Shown here piece by piece: positions 8,209 to 16,676 of a DNA stretch of 64,000 bases. The position numbers were made by a program, and so were the translations under genes. The DNA comes from Christensenella minuta (GTDB lineage Bacteria > Bacillota > Clostridia > Christensenellales > Christensenellaceae). Location of the stretch: assembly GCF_003628755.1 (NCBI RefSeq), contig NZ_CP029256.1, positions 1,259,585 to 1,323,584 of the forward strand, in the 5' to 3' direction. Under the pieces are notes generated by a model that was not told the DNA's origin, did no database searches, and was given only the letters and a program-made list of their open reading frames with translations. How positions within the stretch are numbered: position 1 is the stretch's first letter; each line of letters opens with the position of its first letter.

Positions 8209-8748
8209 TGATGTAAGTTTGATGTAAATCGCTGTTTTTTTAGTTTTTTATCAAATGAAGTACGTCCCGTCTATTCGGTAAAACGGTACATCTTTACATC
8301 ATCTTAATAGAGCTTTGCACCTGCTGGAATGTGGTCATCAACCATCAGAAGATGAAGCTTTTCTTCGCCTTCTTCTTCATGAATAGCACTGAGGAGCATA
8401 CCGCAAGAGTCAATGCCCATCATAGCTCTCGGTGGAAGATTTGTGATAGCAATAAGAGTCTTTCCAACCAGTTCTTCCGGCTCATAAAAGCTATGAATAC
8501 CGCTTAAAATGGTTCTGTCTGTGCCTGTTCCGTCATCAAGAGTAAACTGTAACAGTTTCTTTGACTTCGGTACTGCAACACACTCTTTAACCTTTACAGC
8601 TCTGAAATCTGACTTGCTGAATGTATCAAAATCAACTTCTTCCTCAAATAAAGGCTCAATCTTTACATTAGAGAAATCAATTTTTTCCGGCTCTGCTTTC
8701 ATTTCTTCGGCAGCCTGATTTTTTACATCATTTTTCTTATTTACATCA
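8209..8748. repeat. Five TTACATCA motifs around the element/lysS junction
   Basis: The 8-mer TTACATCA occurs at 8294-8301, 8723-8730 and 8741-8748 on the plus strand, and as its complement TGATGTAA at 8209-8216 and 8220-8227. Most share a longer core TTTACATCA(T). Roughly 0.02 copies would be expected by chance in this span. The clustering at one end of an element suggests arm-type binding sites for a tyrosine integrase or excisionase; that role is inferred. Confidence 0.6.
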
Positions 8749-10232
8749 CCGAGTGACTTCATTGTGGGGAACAGTAATACGTCCCTGATAGAGAAGCAAT
8801 CCGTGAGAAGCATCACCATACGGTCTACGCCAATGCCCATACCGCCGGTCGGCGGCATGGCATATTCAAGTGCCGTGACGAAGTCCTCATCCATCATATT
8901 GGCCTCGTCGTCGCCTTCCGCGCGCTTTCTCGCCTGCTCCATAAACCGTTCCCGCTGGTCGTCCGGATCGTTTAGCTCGGAAAACGCGTTTGCAAGCTCC
9001 CTGCCCGTAATAAACAATTCAAACCGCTCCACCATCGAATCCGAACCCGGTTTCTTCTTGGCAAGCGGGGACACCTCGATCGGATAATCGTAAATAAACG
9101 TCGGCTGGACCAGGTTTTCTTCCACCTTCTGCTCGAACGCCTCGTTGAGGAGTTCTCCCCGCGACGGCTGTCCTTCAAAATGAATCCCCGCCGCTTTCGC
9201 CGCCGCGCGCGCCTGCTCGTCCGTTTCGCACGCGCCAAAATCAACGCCCGAATATTCCTTTACAGCTTCGATCATCGTCATCCGTTTCCACGGCGAACCA
9301 AGATCGATCTCCGTTCCCTGGTACATAATCACATCCGAACCATTCACCTGCCGCGAGCAGTAACGGAACAGCTTTTCACACAGGTCCATCATGCCCTTGT
9401 AATCCGTATAGGCCTGATACAGCTCTACCGTTGTAAATTCTGGATTGTGCTTGGGGTCCATTCCCTCGTTGCGGAATATCCTGCCAATCTCATACACACG
9501 CTCGAAGCCGCCCACAATAAGCCGCTTCAAATGAAGTTCAGTCGCGATCCGCAGGTACATATCGATGTCGAGCGTATTGTGATGCGTCACGAAGGGGCGT
9601 GCCGCCGCTCCGCCCGCGCTCGTTTGCAGCACAGGGGTCTCGACCTCGATAAAGCCCTGTGCGTCCAGAAAATCACGGATTCCCCGAATGATTTTAGACC
9701 GCGCATAGAACGTATCTTTCACATCCGGATTGACGATCAGGTCAACATACCGCTGGCGGTACCTCAAGTCCGTATCCTTGAGGCCGTGCCATTTTTCAGG
9801 CAGCGGAAGCAGGGACTTGGATAATAAAACCACCTCATGGCTTTTCACCGAAATTTCGCCGGCATTCGTCTTGAACACCTCTCCCGTCACGCCCACGATG
9901 TCGCCGATATCAAATTTTTTATAGTCTGCATAGGGTTCGTCGCCCATCACATCGCGGCGGGCATAAATCTGCAGCTTTCCCTTCCCGTCAAGGATATGGA
10001 AAAAGCTTGCCTTACCCATCACGCGCTTGGAAATAATCCTGCCGGCGACCGATACGGTATCGCCTTCCATTTCATCGAAATGATTCAGTATTTCGTCCGA
10101 ATGATGCGTTTTCTCAAACGTCGTAATTTCATATGGGTCCCGCCCCGCTTCTTTCAGGGCGGCAAGCTTTTCCCTGCGCACCCGCAGGACTTCGCTTAGC
10201 TCCTGTTGTTCCTTTTCCTGCTTCTCGGCCAT
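8304..10232 (-). CDS. lysS: Lysyl-tRNA synthetase fused to a MetRS-type tRNA-binding domain
   Basis: Residues 1-494 are a full class II LysRS. They comprise an N-terminal OB-fold anticodon-binding domain, motif 2 region [15 protein letters not shown], and motif 3 [13 protein letters not shown] ending [13 protein letters not shown], where ordinary LysRS proteins stop. The frame continues 148 residues. It has a charged linker (about 495-525), then an EMAP-II/Arc1p-like OB fold with [35 protein letters not shown] and a C-terminal [12 protein letters not shown], as at the C-terminus of bacterial MetRS. The extra part lies in AT-rich mobile DNA. The start has TAAGGAGGATACGACACC. It is 15 bp after greA and is transcribed with it. 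Catalytic core intact; the fused domain probably adds non-specific tRNA affinity. Confidence 0.95.
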   Translation of the reverse strand: MAEKQEKEQQELSEVLRVRREKLAALKEAGRDPYEITTFEKTHHSDEILNHFDEMEGDTVSVAGRIISKRVMGKASFFHILDGKGKLQIYARRDVMGDEPYADYKKFDIGDIVGVTGEVFKTNAGEISVKSHEVVLLSKSLLPLPEKWHGLKDTDLRYRQRYVDLIVNPDVKDTFYARSKIIRGIRDFLDAQGFIEVETPVLQTSAGGAAARPFVTHHNTLDIDMYLRIATELHLKRLIVGGFERVYEIGRIFRNEGMDPKHNPEFTTVELYQAYTDYKGMMDLCEKLFRYCSRQVNGSDVIMYQGTEIDLGSPWKRMTMIEAVKEYSGVDFGACETDEQARAAAKAAGIHFEGQPSRGELLNEAFEQKVEENLVQPTFIYDYPIEVSPLAKKKPGSDSMVERFELFITGRELANAFSELNDPDDQRERFMEQARKRAEGDDEANMMDEDFVTALEYAMPPTGGMGIGVDRMVMLLTDCFSIRDVLLFPTMKSLGDVNKKNDVKNQAAEEMKAEPEKIDFSNVKIEPLFEEEVDFDTFSKSDFRAVKVKECVAVPKSKKLLQFTLDDGTGTDRTILSGIHSFYEPEELVGKTLIAITNLPPRAMMGIDSCGMLLSAIHEEEGEEKLHLLMVDDHIPAGAKLY

Positions 10233-10247
10233 GGTGTCGTATCCTCC

Positions 10248-10724
10248 TTACCTGTGGATGTCCAGAATTTTCAGCTTCACAATTCCTCCGGGCGTTTCCA
10301 CCTTCACAAGATTGCCGACTTTCTTGCCAAGCAGTGCACGGCCAACAGGCGATTCGTTCGAAATTTTATTCGTGCTGAGGTCCGCTTCCGCAGAACCGAC
10401 GATCTTATACTCGATCTCCTCGTTATATTCCTTGTCTAGGACCTTTACTGTCGTACCCACATTCACGCGCTGTACATCTACGTCTTCCTGATCCACAACC
10501 GTCGCATTCCTGAGCATGTTTTCGAGCATCACGATTTCGCCTTCGATCTTGGCCTGCTCGTTCTTCGCCTCGTCATACTCGGCGTTCTCCGAAAGGTCGC
10601 CGAATGCCCTCGCCGTCTTAATCTCTTCCGCAATTTCAAGCCGTCTTACGGTTTTCAGATATTCAAGTTTCTGTTCCAGTTCCTTAACGCCCTGATGCGT
10701 TAATACTACACCCTCGTTCGCCAT
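10248..10724 (-). CDS. greA: Transcript cleavage factor GreA
   Basis: This 158-residue protein has the normal GreA length. It shows the N-terminal coiled coil ([20 protein letters not shown], through [20 protein letters not shown] with the acidic tip D-x-x-E) and the C-terminal FKBP-like domain ([16 protein letters not shown]). GreA enters the secondary channel of RNA polymerase and stimulates cleavage of backtracked RNA. It is the first gene after a consensus promoter (10779-10806) and lies 15 bp upstream of lysS. The greA-lysS pairing is common in Firmicutes. Confidence 0.97.
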   Translation of the reverse strand: MANEGVVLTHQGVKELEQKLEYLKTVRRLEIAEEIKTARAFGDLSENAEYDEAKNEQAKIEGEIVMLENMLRNATVVDQEDVDVQRVNVGTTVKVLDKEYNEEIEYKIVGSAEADLSTNKISNESPVGRALLGKKVGNLVKVETPGGIVKLKILDIHR

Positions 10725-10778
10725 TCATTTACTCCTCACCGCGCGCATATGCACACTGATCCAATTTACATGTCATCT

Positions 10779-10806
10779 ATTATATAGAAATTCCACATTT
10801 TGTCAA
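10779..10806 (-). promoter_or_regulatory. Sigma-A-type promoter of greA-lysS
   Basis: On the minus strand TTGACA (10806-10801), a 16-bp spacer and TATAAT (10784-10779) form a perfect-consensus promoter about 55 bp before the greA start. A 7-bp hairpin (ACGGGCT/AGCCCGT) sits between it and the sigH stop, without a clear T run. Confidence 0.92.
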
Positions 10807-10850
10807 GATAAAGGCCGTGTTTACGGGCTTTCCAGCCCGTTTGCGCGCCG

Positions 10851-11558
10851 TTATTCCCTCACCCCGTTCTTGGCCTCAAGGAACTTATCGATCTTCCCTT
10901 TCGCCCTCTGCAACGCATTGTCGATCGATTTTTCATGCCGTCCCATGATCTTTGCGATCTGCTGATAGGAAAGGCCGTGCAGGTAATACGTCAGCACCTG
11001 GTTTTCAAGGCTGGAAAGCATTTTCGATATCTCTTCCTCCATGCTCGCGTAATCTTCCTGGTCGATCACGATTTCTTCTGGATTAGAGACCTTGGACGCC
11101 GCGATAATATCCACCAGTGTGCGTTCGGACTCCTCATCATATACCGGTTTGTTGAGGGACACGTAGGAATTGAGCGGCTGGTGCTTCTGCCGCGTCGCCG
11201 TTTTAATCGCCGTAATAATCTGCCGCGTTACGCAAAGCTCCGCAAAGGCCCGGAAGGAAGCCTTCTTTTCCGCATCGTAATCGCGCACCGCCTTATAAAG
11301 CCCGATCATGCCTTCCTGCACGATATCTTCCTTGTCGGCGCCGATCAGAAAATACGATCTCGCTTTTGCGCGCACAAAATTTTTATATTTATGCAGGATA
11401 TACTCGAGCGCCGGGCTCCCCTCTTCTTCGTTCGCCATAATAACGATTTGCTCGTCCGTCATCAGCGCGTACTTTTCAAAGCCCGCGTGCACGATCACTT
11501 CCCGCTCTTCTTCCAGCTCCAGTTTTTCCGGCAATCCCCGCCGTTCCTCTTCCGCCAA
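10851..11558 (-). CDS. sigH: RNA polymerase sigma factor SigH
   Basis: The protein is close to Bacillus SigH through the whole of regions 2 and 4. It shows HKYKNFVRAKARSYFLIGAD, DIVQEGMIGLYKAVRDYD, FAELCVTRQIITAIKTATRQ and the region 4 helix-turn-helix LSYQQIAKIMGRHEKSIDNA. I place the start at TTG 11558: it follows GAAAGGGAAAAAA, 13 bp after the rlmB stop. The longer frame upstream would run through rlmB. That gives 235 residues, against 218 in Bacillus. SigH directs transition-state, competence or early sporulation genes in spore formers; its regulon here is unknown. Synteny rlmB-sigH is as in Bacillus. Confidence 0.93.
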   Translation of the reverse strand: MAEEERRGLPEKLELEEEREVIVHAGFEKYALMTDEQIVIMANEEEGSPALEYILHKYKNFVRAKARSYFLIGADKEDIVQEGMIGLYKAVRDYDAEKKASFRAFAELCVTRQIITAIKTATRQKHQPLNSYVSLNKPVYDEESERTLVDIIAASKVSNPEEIVIDQEDYASMEEEISKMLSSLENQVLTYYLHGLSYQQIAKIMGRHEKSIDNALQRAKGKIDKFLEAKNGVRE

Positions 11559-11571
11559 TTTTTTCCCTTTC

Positions 11572-12333
11572 TTACCTGACCAATTCCTGCCGCCGCTTCT
11601 CATAGACCAGTATACTGGCTGCGCACGAAGCGTTGAGTGAGGTTGTCCGGCCGCCCATCTCGATTTTGACAATGAGGTCGCACAGTTCCTTTGTGTGTTT
11701 TGCTACGCCTTCGCCTTCTCCGCCGATCACCAACGCCATAGCGCCCGTAAGGTCTGTCGCCGAAAGGGGCTGCCCGTCCATATCCGCCGCCGCGGTCCAT
11801 ACGTTCCGTTTCTTCAGCTCTTCGATTGTCTGGTTGATGTTCGTGACCTTAACGACCGGAAGATACTGTGCGGCGCCGCACGATACCTTAAACGCCGATG
11901 CGGTCAGCGACGCGGACCGCCGTTTTCCAATAATGACTCCATGCGCCCCGAGCGCCTCTGCGCTGCGGATCACCGCCCCCAGGTTATGCGGATCCTGCAC
12001 ATTTTCCAGGATCACGATAAAGGGCTCTTCCCCACGCACCTGCGCCAGTTCAAAGATATCGTCAAGCTCGCTGTAGCGGAATGCCGGAATCTGTGCCGCG
12101 ATTCCCTGATGGTTTCCCGGACGGCCATCCGGCCCTAGCCCCGCGCACATGCCGTCCAGCTTGGCGCGCGGCACCTCCGTCACAACGAGGCTATTTTGCC
12201 GCGCCATCATCAGCAATTCACGGATACTCCCGTCCGTAAGCCCCTGCTGTACATAAATACGGTCGATCTGCTCTCCGCTTTTGATCGCCTCGCGTACACT
12301 GTTGCGCCCAATCACAAATTCCCGCTCATTCAT
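11572..12333 (-). CDS. rlmB: 23S rRNA 2'-O-methyltransferase, TrmH/SpoU family (RlmB)
   Basis: The 253-residue SPOUT methyltransferase has an N-terminal substrate-binding domain (FVIGRNSVREAIKSG). Its three knot motifs are ILENVQDPHNLGAVIRSAEA, ALVIGGEGEGV and the C-terminal TTSLNASCAASILVYE. RlmB methylates the ribose of G2251 (E. coli numbering) in the 23S peptidyl-transferase centre. The Bacillus counterpart is YacO, also next to mrnC and upstream of sigH. The start overlaps the thyX stop by 8 bp and its stop is 13 bp before sigH, so the block is co-transcribed. Confidence 0.93.
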   Translation of the reverse strand: MNEREFVIGRNSVREAIKSGEQIDRIYVQQGLTDGSIRELLMMARQNSLVVTEVPRAKLDGMCAGLGPDGRPGNHQGIAAQIPAFRYSELDDIFELAQVRGEEPFIVILENVQDPHNLGAVIRSAEALGAHGVIIGKRRSASLTASAFKVSCGAAQYLPVVKVTNINQTIEELKKRNVWTAAADMDGQPLSATDLTGAMALVIGGEGEGVAKHTKELCDLIVKIEMGGRTTSLNASCAASILVYEKRRQELVR

Positions 12334-13069
12334 GTCCGCAGCCCTCCATCAGTTTCCGGTGCCGGGCACGCACTTCGTCCGCTCTGCCGCAGCACATTTT
12401 CCCCTCGCTGCACGCTCCGCATATGCAGGACGGTCCAGCCTTGCCAAAAAGGTCCGGCGCTTTTTCCATCACCAGCGCAAGCATCTGCCACGCAAGCTCG
12501 CGTATTTCCCACTGCGCCCGGTTACAGCACCGCAGCGCAAAAAAATGCAGGAGTTCGCGGGCGTTCATGGTAACGATCATCTTGGTCTCGCAGGCATTCG
12601 GAAGGACAAAACGCGCGTCCTCGTTCGATTTTTCCCCCGCGTTTCCAAGCGCAGCCACCCATTCGTCGTACCACTCCTGCATGGTCCGCATCTGTTCCTC
12701 GAATTTATGCACCGCCGCCTGCCCGAGCGCCTCGATGCTCGGCGGGATCACATAAGAAAATTCACCTTTTTTGGCGCTCTGGTTCACATACCGCTGCGAC
12801 TGCACGGAAAAGCTCGCGATGCGGTGCCGTGTGATCTGCGCGAGAAGCGCGCGCGATACGCCCTCTATGCCAAAAGAGAAGGAAGCGTGCTCGATTGGCG
12901 AAAGATGCCCCATCTGCGTCAGCCTTTCAATAAATTCCGGACTCTTGGCCGTCTTTTCAAGGCCAGCGATATCCGCTTTGGAGTAGCATAGTTTCGCCCC
13001 CATAGAAACGATCTGTTCCGGATTCGGCGTGGCTGCCAGCAGCACTGTTTTGAGCTTTGTTTTCGGCAT
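12326..13069 (-). CDS. thyX: Flavin-dependent thymidylate synthase ThyX
   Basis: ThyX makes dTMP from dUMP using FAD, NADPH and methylenetetrahydrofolate. The ThyX signature R-H-R-x7-S is present as RHRIASFSVQSQRY, together with GHLSPIEHASFSF and the C-terminal NARELLHFFALRCCNRAQWE that binds dUMP. The start MPKTKLKTV (13069) has CAGGAGGGAAAGAAG before it. A cysteine-rich tail (CICGACSEGKMCCG) is unusual but is seen in some clostridial ThyX. It lies between mrnC and rlmB, a clostridial variation on the Bacillus mrnC-rlmB-sigH order. Confidence 0.95.
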   Translation of the reverse strand: MPKTKLKTVLLAATPNPEQIVSMGAKLCYSKADIAGLEKTAKSPEFIERLTQMGHLSPIEHASFSFGIEGVSRALLAQITRHRIASFSVQSQRYVNQSAKKGEFSYVIPPSIEALGQAAVHKFEEQMRTMQEWYDEWVAALGNAGEKSNEDARFVLPNACETKMIVTMNARELLHFFALRCCNRAQWEIRELAWQMLALVMEKAPDLFGKAGPSCICGACSEGKMCCGRADEVRARHRKLMEGCGHE

Positions 13070-13088
13070 CTTCTTTCCCTCCTGTAAC

Positions 13089-13499
13089 TCACACTTCAAA
13101 ATCAAGCGTCCCCAGTATTTCATCGATCCGCCCGGCCTGCCCCGTCAGGAACAGGTAGCCGACCACCGCCTCGAGGGCGGTCGCGTATTTATAATCCGCA
13201 ATGCTCATATTCTTGGGCGGCGAAGGACTCTTTGCGTTCCTTCCCCGCCGGAAAATATCCGCTTCCGCTTCGGTGAACCGCTCCATCCACCGGCGTGCGA
13301 ATTCCGCCTGCGCACGGGCGTTCACAAGCCGTATACTCATGGAGTGCAGAGCGCCCGCATTTTTGGCACAGCCGAGCACATACTTTGTGCGCACGTAAAG
13401 ATCAAACACGCTGTCGCCGATATAAGCAAGCGTAAGCGGCGGCATTTGCGCCGCTTTTTCCTCCGAAAGCCTCAAGTCCTCATCTATTCTACTTAACAT
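13089..13499 (-). CDS. mrnC: Mini-ribonuclease III
   Basis: The 136-residue protein consists of the RNase III catalytic domain alone, without the dsRNA-binding domain: PLTLAYIGDSVFDLYVRTKY with the catalytic acidic residue, and MSIADYKYATALEAVVGYLF as the second catalytic helix. Mini-III trims both ends of 23S rRNA precursors in Firmicutes. The ATG at 13499 is favoured over the GTG at 13505 because GGAA lies at proper distance. The frame overlaps the end of the upstream amidase gene by about 11 bp, so translation is likely coupled. Confidence 0.93.
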   Translation of the reverse strand: MLSRIDEDLRLSEEKAAQMPPLTLAYIGDSVFDLYVRTKYVLGCAKNAGALHSMSIRLVNARAQAEFARRWMERFTEAEADIFRRGRNAKSPSPPKNMSIADYKYATALEAVVGYLFLTGQAGRIDEILGTLDFEV

Positions 13500-14199
13500 T
13501 TCCACATTCCAATTGATAATATTTGATCCCGTCCACGATGGCCGCAGCCACCCTGTCCTGGTATTCCTCCTGCTGAAGCTTTTCTTCTTCCTCCGGATTC
13601 GTAAAAAAGCCGCATTCCACCGTCACGCTGGGCTGGCTGCCCGGCGCAAGCAGCCGATACCGCCCGAAATTCACCTTGCGCGGCGCTTCGATCTCAAGTT
13701 CTTCGTTCATCACCGTCTGGATACTTTCGGCGAGCTTTTTTCCTTCGCCGGAGTCCGTATAATAAAAAATCTGCGGCCCGCAGGCGTCCGCGTTCTCAAA
13801 GCTGTTCTGGTGGACCCCGATATACATATCCGCGTCCGCATCACGGATGATCTGTTCGCGCTTCTGCATATCCGCTTCCTTACGCTTCCCGATATCCGTT
13901 TCCTCCGCTGCGGCAACAGGATCGTCCGATTCGCGCGTCATCACTACCGTAACGCCTTCCTGTTCAAGCGCCGCCTTCAGCTTCAGGCCGATCTCAAGGT
14001 TCACTTCCTTTTCATACCGCCCCGTCGACACCCCAATCGTTCCGACGTCCGTATCGCCGTGCCCCGGATCGACGACGACCTTCACCCCTTCGAGGCTGAC
14101 AGAGGAATAGCTCCGTCCGGATTCTTCTTCCCCGCACGCGCACAGCGCAAGCAATATGAACCCTGCAAGCAGGACAAGCAACCATCGTTTCAGCCTCAT
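13489..14199 (-). CDS. cwlD: N-acetylmuramoyl-L-alanine amidase lipoprotein (CwlD-like)
   Basis: An N-terminal lipoprotein signal (RWLLVLLAGFILLALCAC, lipobox Cys about residue 20-22) is followed by an Amidase_3 domain. Zinc-binding and catalytic residues are visible: His in VVDPGHGDTD, Glu in YEKEVNLEIG, His in GVHQNSF, and the catalytic Glu in VTVECGFFTN. Enzymes of this family cleave the muramoyl-alanine amide bond of peptidoglycan. CwlD is needed for muramic-lactam in spore cortex; whether this organism sporulates is not known from the window, so the symbol is given on family resemblance. It lies 9 bp after tsaD and overlaps mrnC. Confidence 0.82.
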   Translation of the reverse strand: MRLKRWLLVLLAGFILLALCACGEEESGRSYSSVSLEGVKVVVDPGHGDTDVGTIGVSTGRYEKEVNLEIGLKLKAALEQEGVTVVMTRESDDPVAAAEETDIGKRKEADMQKREQIIRDADADMYIGVHQNSFENADACGPQIFYYTDSGEGKKLAESIQTVMNEELEIEAPRKVNFGRYRLLAPGSQPSVTVECGFFTNPEEEEKLQQEEYQDRVAAAIVDGIKYYQLECGNVK

Positions 14200-14208
14200 T
14201 TTTTCTCC

Positions 14209-15216
14209 CTAGAGCTCCATGACCGGCTGCGCATTGAGGTCGAGCCCCGCGCGCCGTCCTTTCCTGAACTCGTAATATGCACACGACGCGATCATCACCG
14301 CATTGTCCGTGCAATACTTAGGCTCCGGAAAATAAAGCGCGGTTCCGGTTTCCTTCGCTTTTTTTTCAAACGCCGCGCGAATCTGTTCGTTCGCAGATAC
14401 GCCGCCCGCCACCGCAAGCGCCCGGGCATCCATCCGCCGCGCCGCTTCAAACGTATTTTTCACCAGCGTATCCGCAACATTTTTCAAAAACGATGCGGCG
14501 ACGTCTTCTTTTTTATATTCCTGCCCCTGCTGGCCGAACTTATGCAGCAGGTTGATTACCGCCGTCTTCAGGCCGCTGAACGAAAAATCCAGATGATCCT
14601 CGCCGCGAAAGCTGTGGGGAAATTTATATTTTGTTTTATCCCCCCGCTTTGCCAGCTCCTGTAGGTTCGGGCCGCCCGGATAGGGAAGCCCGAGAACGCG
14701 CGCCACCTTATCAATGGCCTCGCCCGCCGCGTCATCCCGCGTGCGGCCGAGCGTCTCATACTCCGTGTAATTCTCCGCCCATACGATCTGCGTATGGCCG
14801 CCCGACGCTACAAGGCACAGAAAAGGCGGCTTAAGCTCCGGATGGGAAACATAATTCGCACAAATGTGCCCCGCAATATGGTGTACGGGCACCAGGGGCT
14901 TTTCCAGCGTATACGCAAGCCCCTTGGCATACGAAACGCCTGTCAGGAGCGCCCCCACCAGCCCGGGCCCGTTCGTTACCCCGACCGCGTCGATCCGTTC
15001 AAAACCGCCCGCGCCGCGCACGGCGGCTTCCACGACATGCGGAAGCTTCTTCACATGGTTGCGCGAAGCGATCTCGGGCACGACGCCCCCGTATTCCTTA
15101 TGGATCTCGATCTGCGTATAAAGCGCCTGCGAAACGACTTCGCGGCCATTCCTGACAACCGCTGCAGCCGTCTCATCGCACGAGGTTTCAATTGCAAGTA
15201 TATTCAGGTCTTCCAT
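14209..15216 (-). CDS. tsaD: tRNA N6-adenosine threonylcarbamoyltransferase TsaD
   Basis: TsaD transfers threonylcarbamoyl from TC-AMP to A37 of ANN-decoding tRNAs with TsaB and TsaE. The 335-residue ASKHA-fold protein has ILAIETSCDETAAAVV at the N-terminus, the metal motif HHIAGH near residues 111-116, and LVASGGHTQIV, GEAIDKVARVLGLPYPGGP and GGVSANEQIR. The start has AAAGGATGAAAAAAC. The first 29 bp overlap the end of the preceding membrane-protein gene. Length and motifs are complete. Confidence 0.97.
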   Translation of the reverse strand: MEDLNILAIETSCDETAAAVVRNGREVVSQALYTQIEIHKEYGGVVPEIASRNHVKKLPHVVEAAVRGAGGFERIDAVGVTNGPGLVGALLTGVSYAKGLAYTLEKPLVPVHHIAGHICANYVSHPELKPPFLCLVASGGHTQIVWAENYTEYETLGRTRDDAAGEAIDKVARVLGLPYPGGPNLQELAKRGDKTKYKFPHSFRGEDHLDFSFSGLKTAVINLLHKFGQQGQEYKKEDVAASFLKNVADTLVKNTFEAARRMDARALAVAGGVSANEQIRAAFEKKAKETGTALYFPEPKYCTDNAVMIASCAYYEFRKGRRAGLDLNAQPVMEL

Positions 15217-15916
15217 GTTTTTTCATCCTTTGGTAAACAATTCCCGCGGCTGCCGCGCTTCCCACCGCGGCCGAAAGAAACCACGCCAGTATCCGGGCCA
15301 CCATATTGGCAAAAAACGCCTCCTGGAACATGCGTATCATACGTGATACGGCCGGGTCGAGCAGCCACAGGTCGTTGGTAAAAAACATATGGTGAAAACT
15401 GACCCAGAAACTGTTGAAATCTACCGCCGCCCACACGCCGATACAGGCAAAAAGGGCAAGCACGCCCACCGCCGCCCAGAAATAACAGCGCAAAAAGGTG
15501 CCGAGCGCACGTTCCCTCTTCCACAGGAAACAGCCCGCAAACAGCGCCCCGCCCGCACAAAAACCGACTGTCATAAAGAGAACCGCGTTTTGGTAAAGCG
15601 CCTTTACGTCAACCATGTGGTCCTTTTCACGTTGGCTGTAATATTCTTCACCGTTGTCCATTGCCAGATCGAGCGAAGGGGCATTGCCCTGTAAATAATC
15701 AAGCAGCGTATTGGTCGCCTGCTCCAAAACAGGATCAGTAACGCCCACATACGCCGCCGTATCCATTTTCCGGTATTCGTCACGGTAAAAGCTTTTGTCG
15801 AACGCTACGCCGCTGATACAGGCCACCGCAGCCGAAAGAACAATCAACACCGTTCCAGCGGCGGCCATCAGCCTGACAAAGCCGGTTCCATGCTCCCGCA
15901 GGCCTGTTTCGTTCAT
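15188..15916 (-). CDS. Integral membrane protein, TIGR01906-like
   Basis: The 242-residue protein has an N-terminal membrane helix (about 14-37) and an outside loop with DKSFYRDEYRKM and the region EEYYSQREKDHMVDVK. Three further membrane helices and a final helix follow. This layout and the HMVDVK motif match the TIGR01906 family of Firmicute membrane proteins of unknown function, usually found beside housekeeping genes. I start at ATG 15916, which overlaps the stop of the upstream cyclase gene by ATGA and has GACGAAGG in front. The longer frame would run through that gene. No enzymatic motif seen. Confidence 0.75.
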   Translation of the reverse strand: MNETGLREHGTGFVRLMAAAGTVLIVLSAAVACISGVAFDKSFYRDEYRKMDTAAYVGVTDPVLEQATNTLLDYLQGNAPSLDLAMDNGEEYYSQREKDHMVDVKALYQNAVLFMTVGFCAGGALFAGCFLWKRERALGTFLRCYFWAAVGVLALFACIGVWAAVDFNSFWVSFHHMFFTNDLWLLDPAVSRMIRMFQEAFFANMVARILAWFLSAAVGSAAAAGIVYQRMKKHGRPEYTCN

Positions 15917-16479
15917 CCTTCGTCCCACTCCTGCAGGAGGCAGGCGCGGATCGGTGAGCCATCCGTATCGATCTTCAAGGGAAGCGCGCACAAAATATAG
16001 TTGCCCGGCTCCGCCTTGTCCAGCTTTAAAGATTCCAGCACCACGATGCCTTCCGAAAGCAAAATCTTATGCACCGCATCGTTGCCGATCGACTGCGCGT
16101 CCGTACCGATCAGGCGTACGCCCGCATCCGCCAAACTGCGTGCGCTTTTCTCCGTCAGCCGTCCTTCCGCGTCTTTCGTCCCTTTCAGGATAACGCGTTT
16201 CGTTCCGCGCGGAAGGCGGAAATCCTTCTTGTTCACCAGTACGGCCTCGCCGATCAGCGTGGAAAGCGGCACCTCTTTGGTCGTCTTTCCTCCGATCACG
16301 ACATGCGCGGGCGCGTCAATATGGGTTCCGCTGTGAGAGCCCATCGTCAGCTTTGTCACGGCATAGCCATAGTTATCCACCGTGAAAAATTGCTCGAGCC
16401 GGACGTGCGGATCCCCTTCGTATACCTTCGTTTCACTATTCAGTTCGTGGGTAATATCGATTATTTTAATTTCAAACAC
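15913..16479 (-). CDS. Cyclase / kynurenine-formamidase-like metal hydrolase
   Basis: The 188-residue protein belongs to the cyclase family (Pfam04199). It has the zinc-site motif HSGTHIDAPAH near residues 49-59, preceded by ITHEL at the N-terminus and YEGDPHVRL, and later the GTDAQSIG motif. Family members hydrolyse N-formylkynurenine or isatin, or act on polyketides. Short Firmicute versions such as this have no assigned substrate, and no tryptophan-degradation gene lies nearby. It is the first gene of a run that continues through the membrane protein and tsaD, behind the promoter at 16521-16549. Confidence 0.82.
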   Translation of the reverse strand: MFEIKIIDITHELNSETKVYEGDPHVRLEQFFTVDNYGYAVTKLTMGSHSGTHIDAPAHVVIGGKTTKEVPLSTLIGEAVLVNKKDFRLPRGTKRVILKGTKDAEGRLTEKSARSLADAGVRLIGTDAQSIGNDAVHKILLSEGIVVLESLKLDKAEPGNYILCALPLKIDTDGSPIRACLLQEWDEG

Positions 16480-16520
16480 CTCATATTCAAAGATTAGCCA
16501 TACAATTTTCCGTAGTGTCT

Positions 16521-16549
16521 ATTATAGTGATTTTCATCTGTTTTTTCAA
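16521..16549 (-). promoter_or_regulatory. Sigma-A-type promoter for cyclase-tsaD-cwlD-mrnC run
   Basis: Minus-strand TTGAAA (16549-16544), 17-bp spacer, TATAAT (16526-16521), about 40 bp before the cyclase start. No other strong promoter was seen before greA, so the downstream block may share it. Confidence 0.85.
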
Positions 16550-16625
16550 CCGCCATCCGGATTATTCATAAAATCGTTTCAAACTTCGCCGGACGCATAT
16601 CCTTAAAACAGGTCCCCGCGGCGGC

Positions 16626-16667
16626 AAAAAAACACCCCGTTCGCTCTCCTGGCCGCGTACGGGGTGT
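16626..16667 (-). terminator. Rho-independent terminator
   Basis: Stem ACACCCCGT/ACGGGGTGT (16632-16640 with 16659-16667) followed on the minus strand by seven T, directly after the stop of the C_GCAxxG_C_C gene. Confidence 0.9.
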
Positions 16668-16676
16668 CTTGCCATG

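Larger units (their letters stand above)
1..8760. mobile_element. End of an integrative conjugative element inserted at the 3' end of lysS
   Basis: This block is clearly AT-richer than everything to its right. It carries a Cna-B/thioester surface protein, ParA/ParB and small proteins of the kind found on Tn1549/Tn916-like elements of Clostridia. The composition change coincides with the point where the LysRS catalytic core ends. Repeated TTACATCA motifs lie at the same edge. No integrase, relaxase or transfer gene is visible, so these would lie left of the window. The exact right boundary (about 8750 to 8830) is inferred, because the second att copy is not present here. Confidence 0.75.

Noticed and set aside
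8304-8310. Possible tRNA gene as insertion site of the conjugative element
   Set aside because: Many elements use tRNA genes, but no cloverleaf or CCA-type end was found near the junction. The boundary falls inside the lysS coding frame.
9180-9824. Long open frame antisense to lysS
   Set aside because: GC-rich synthetase genes often leave long antisense frames; there is no start site signal and no recognisable product.
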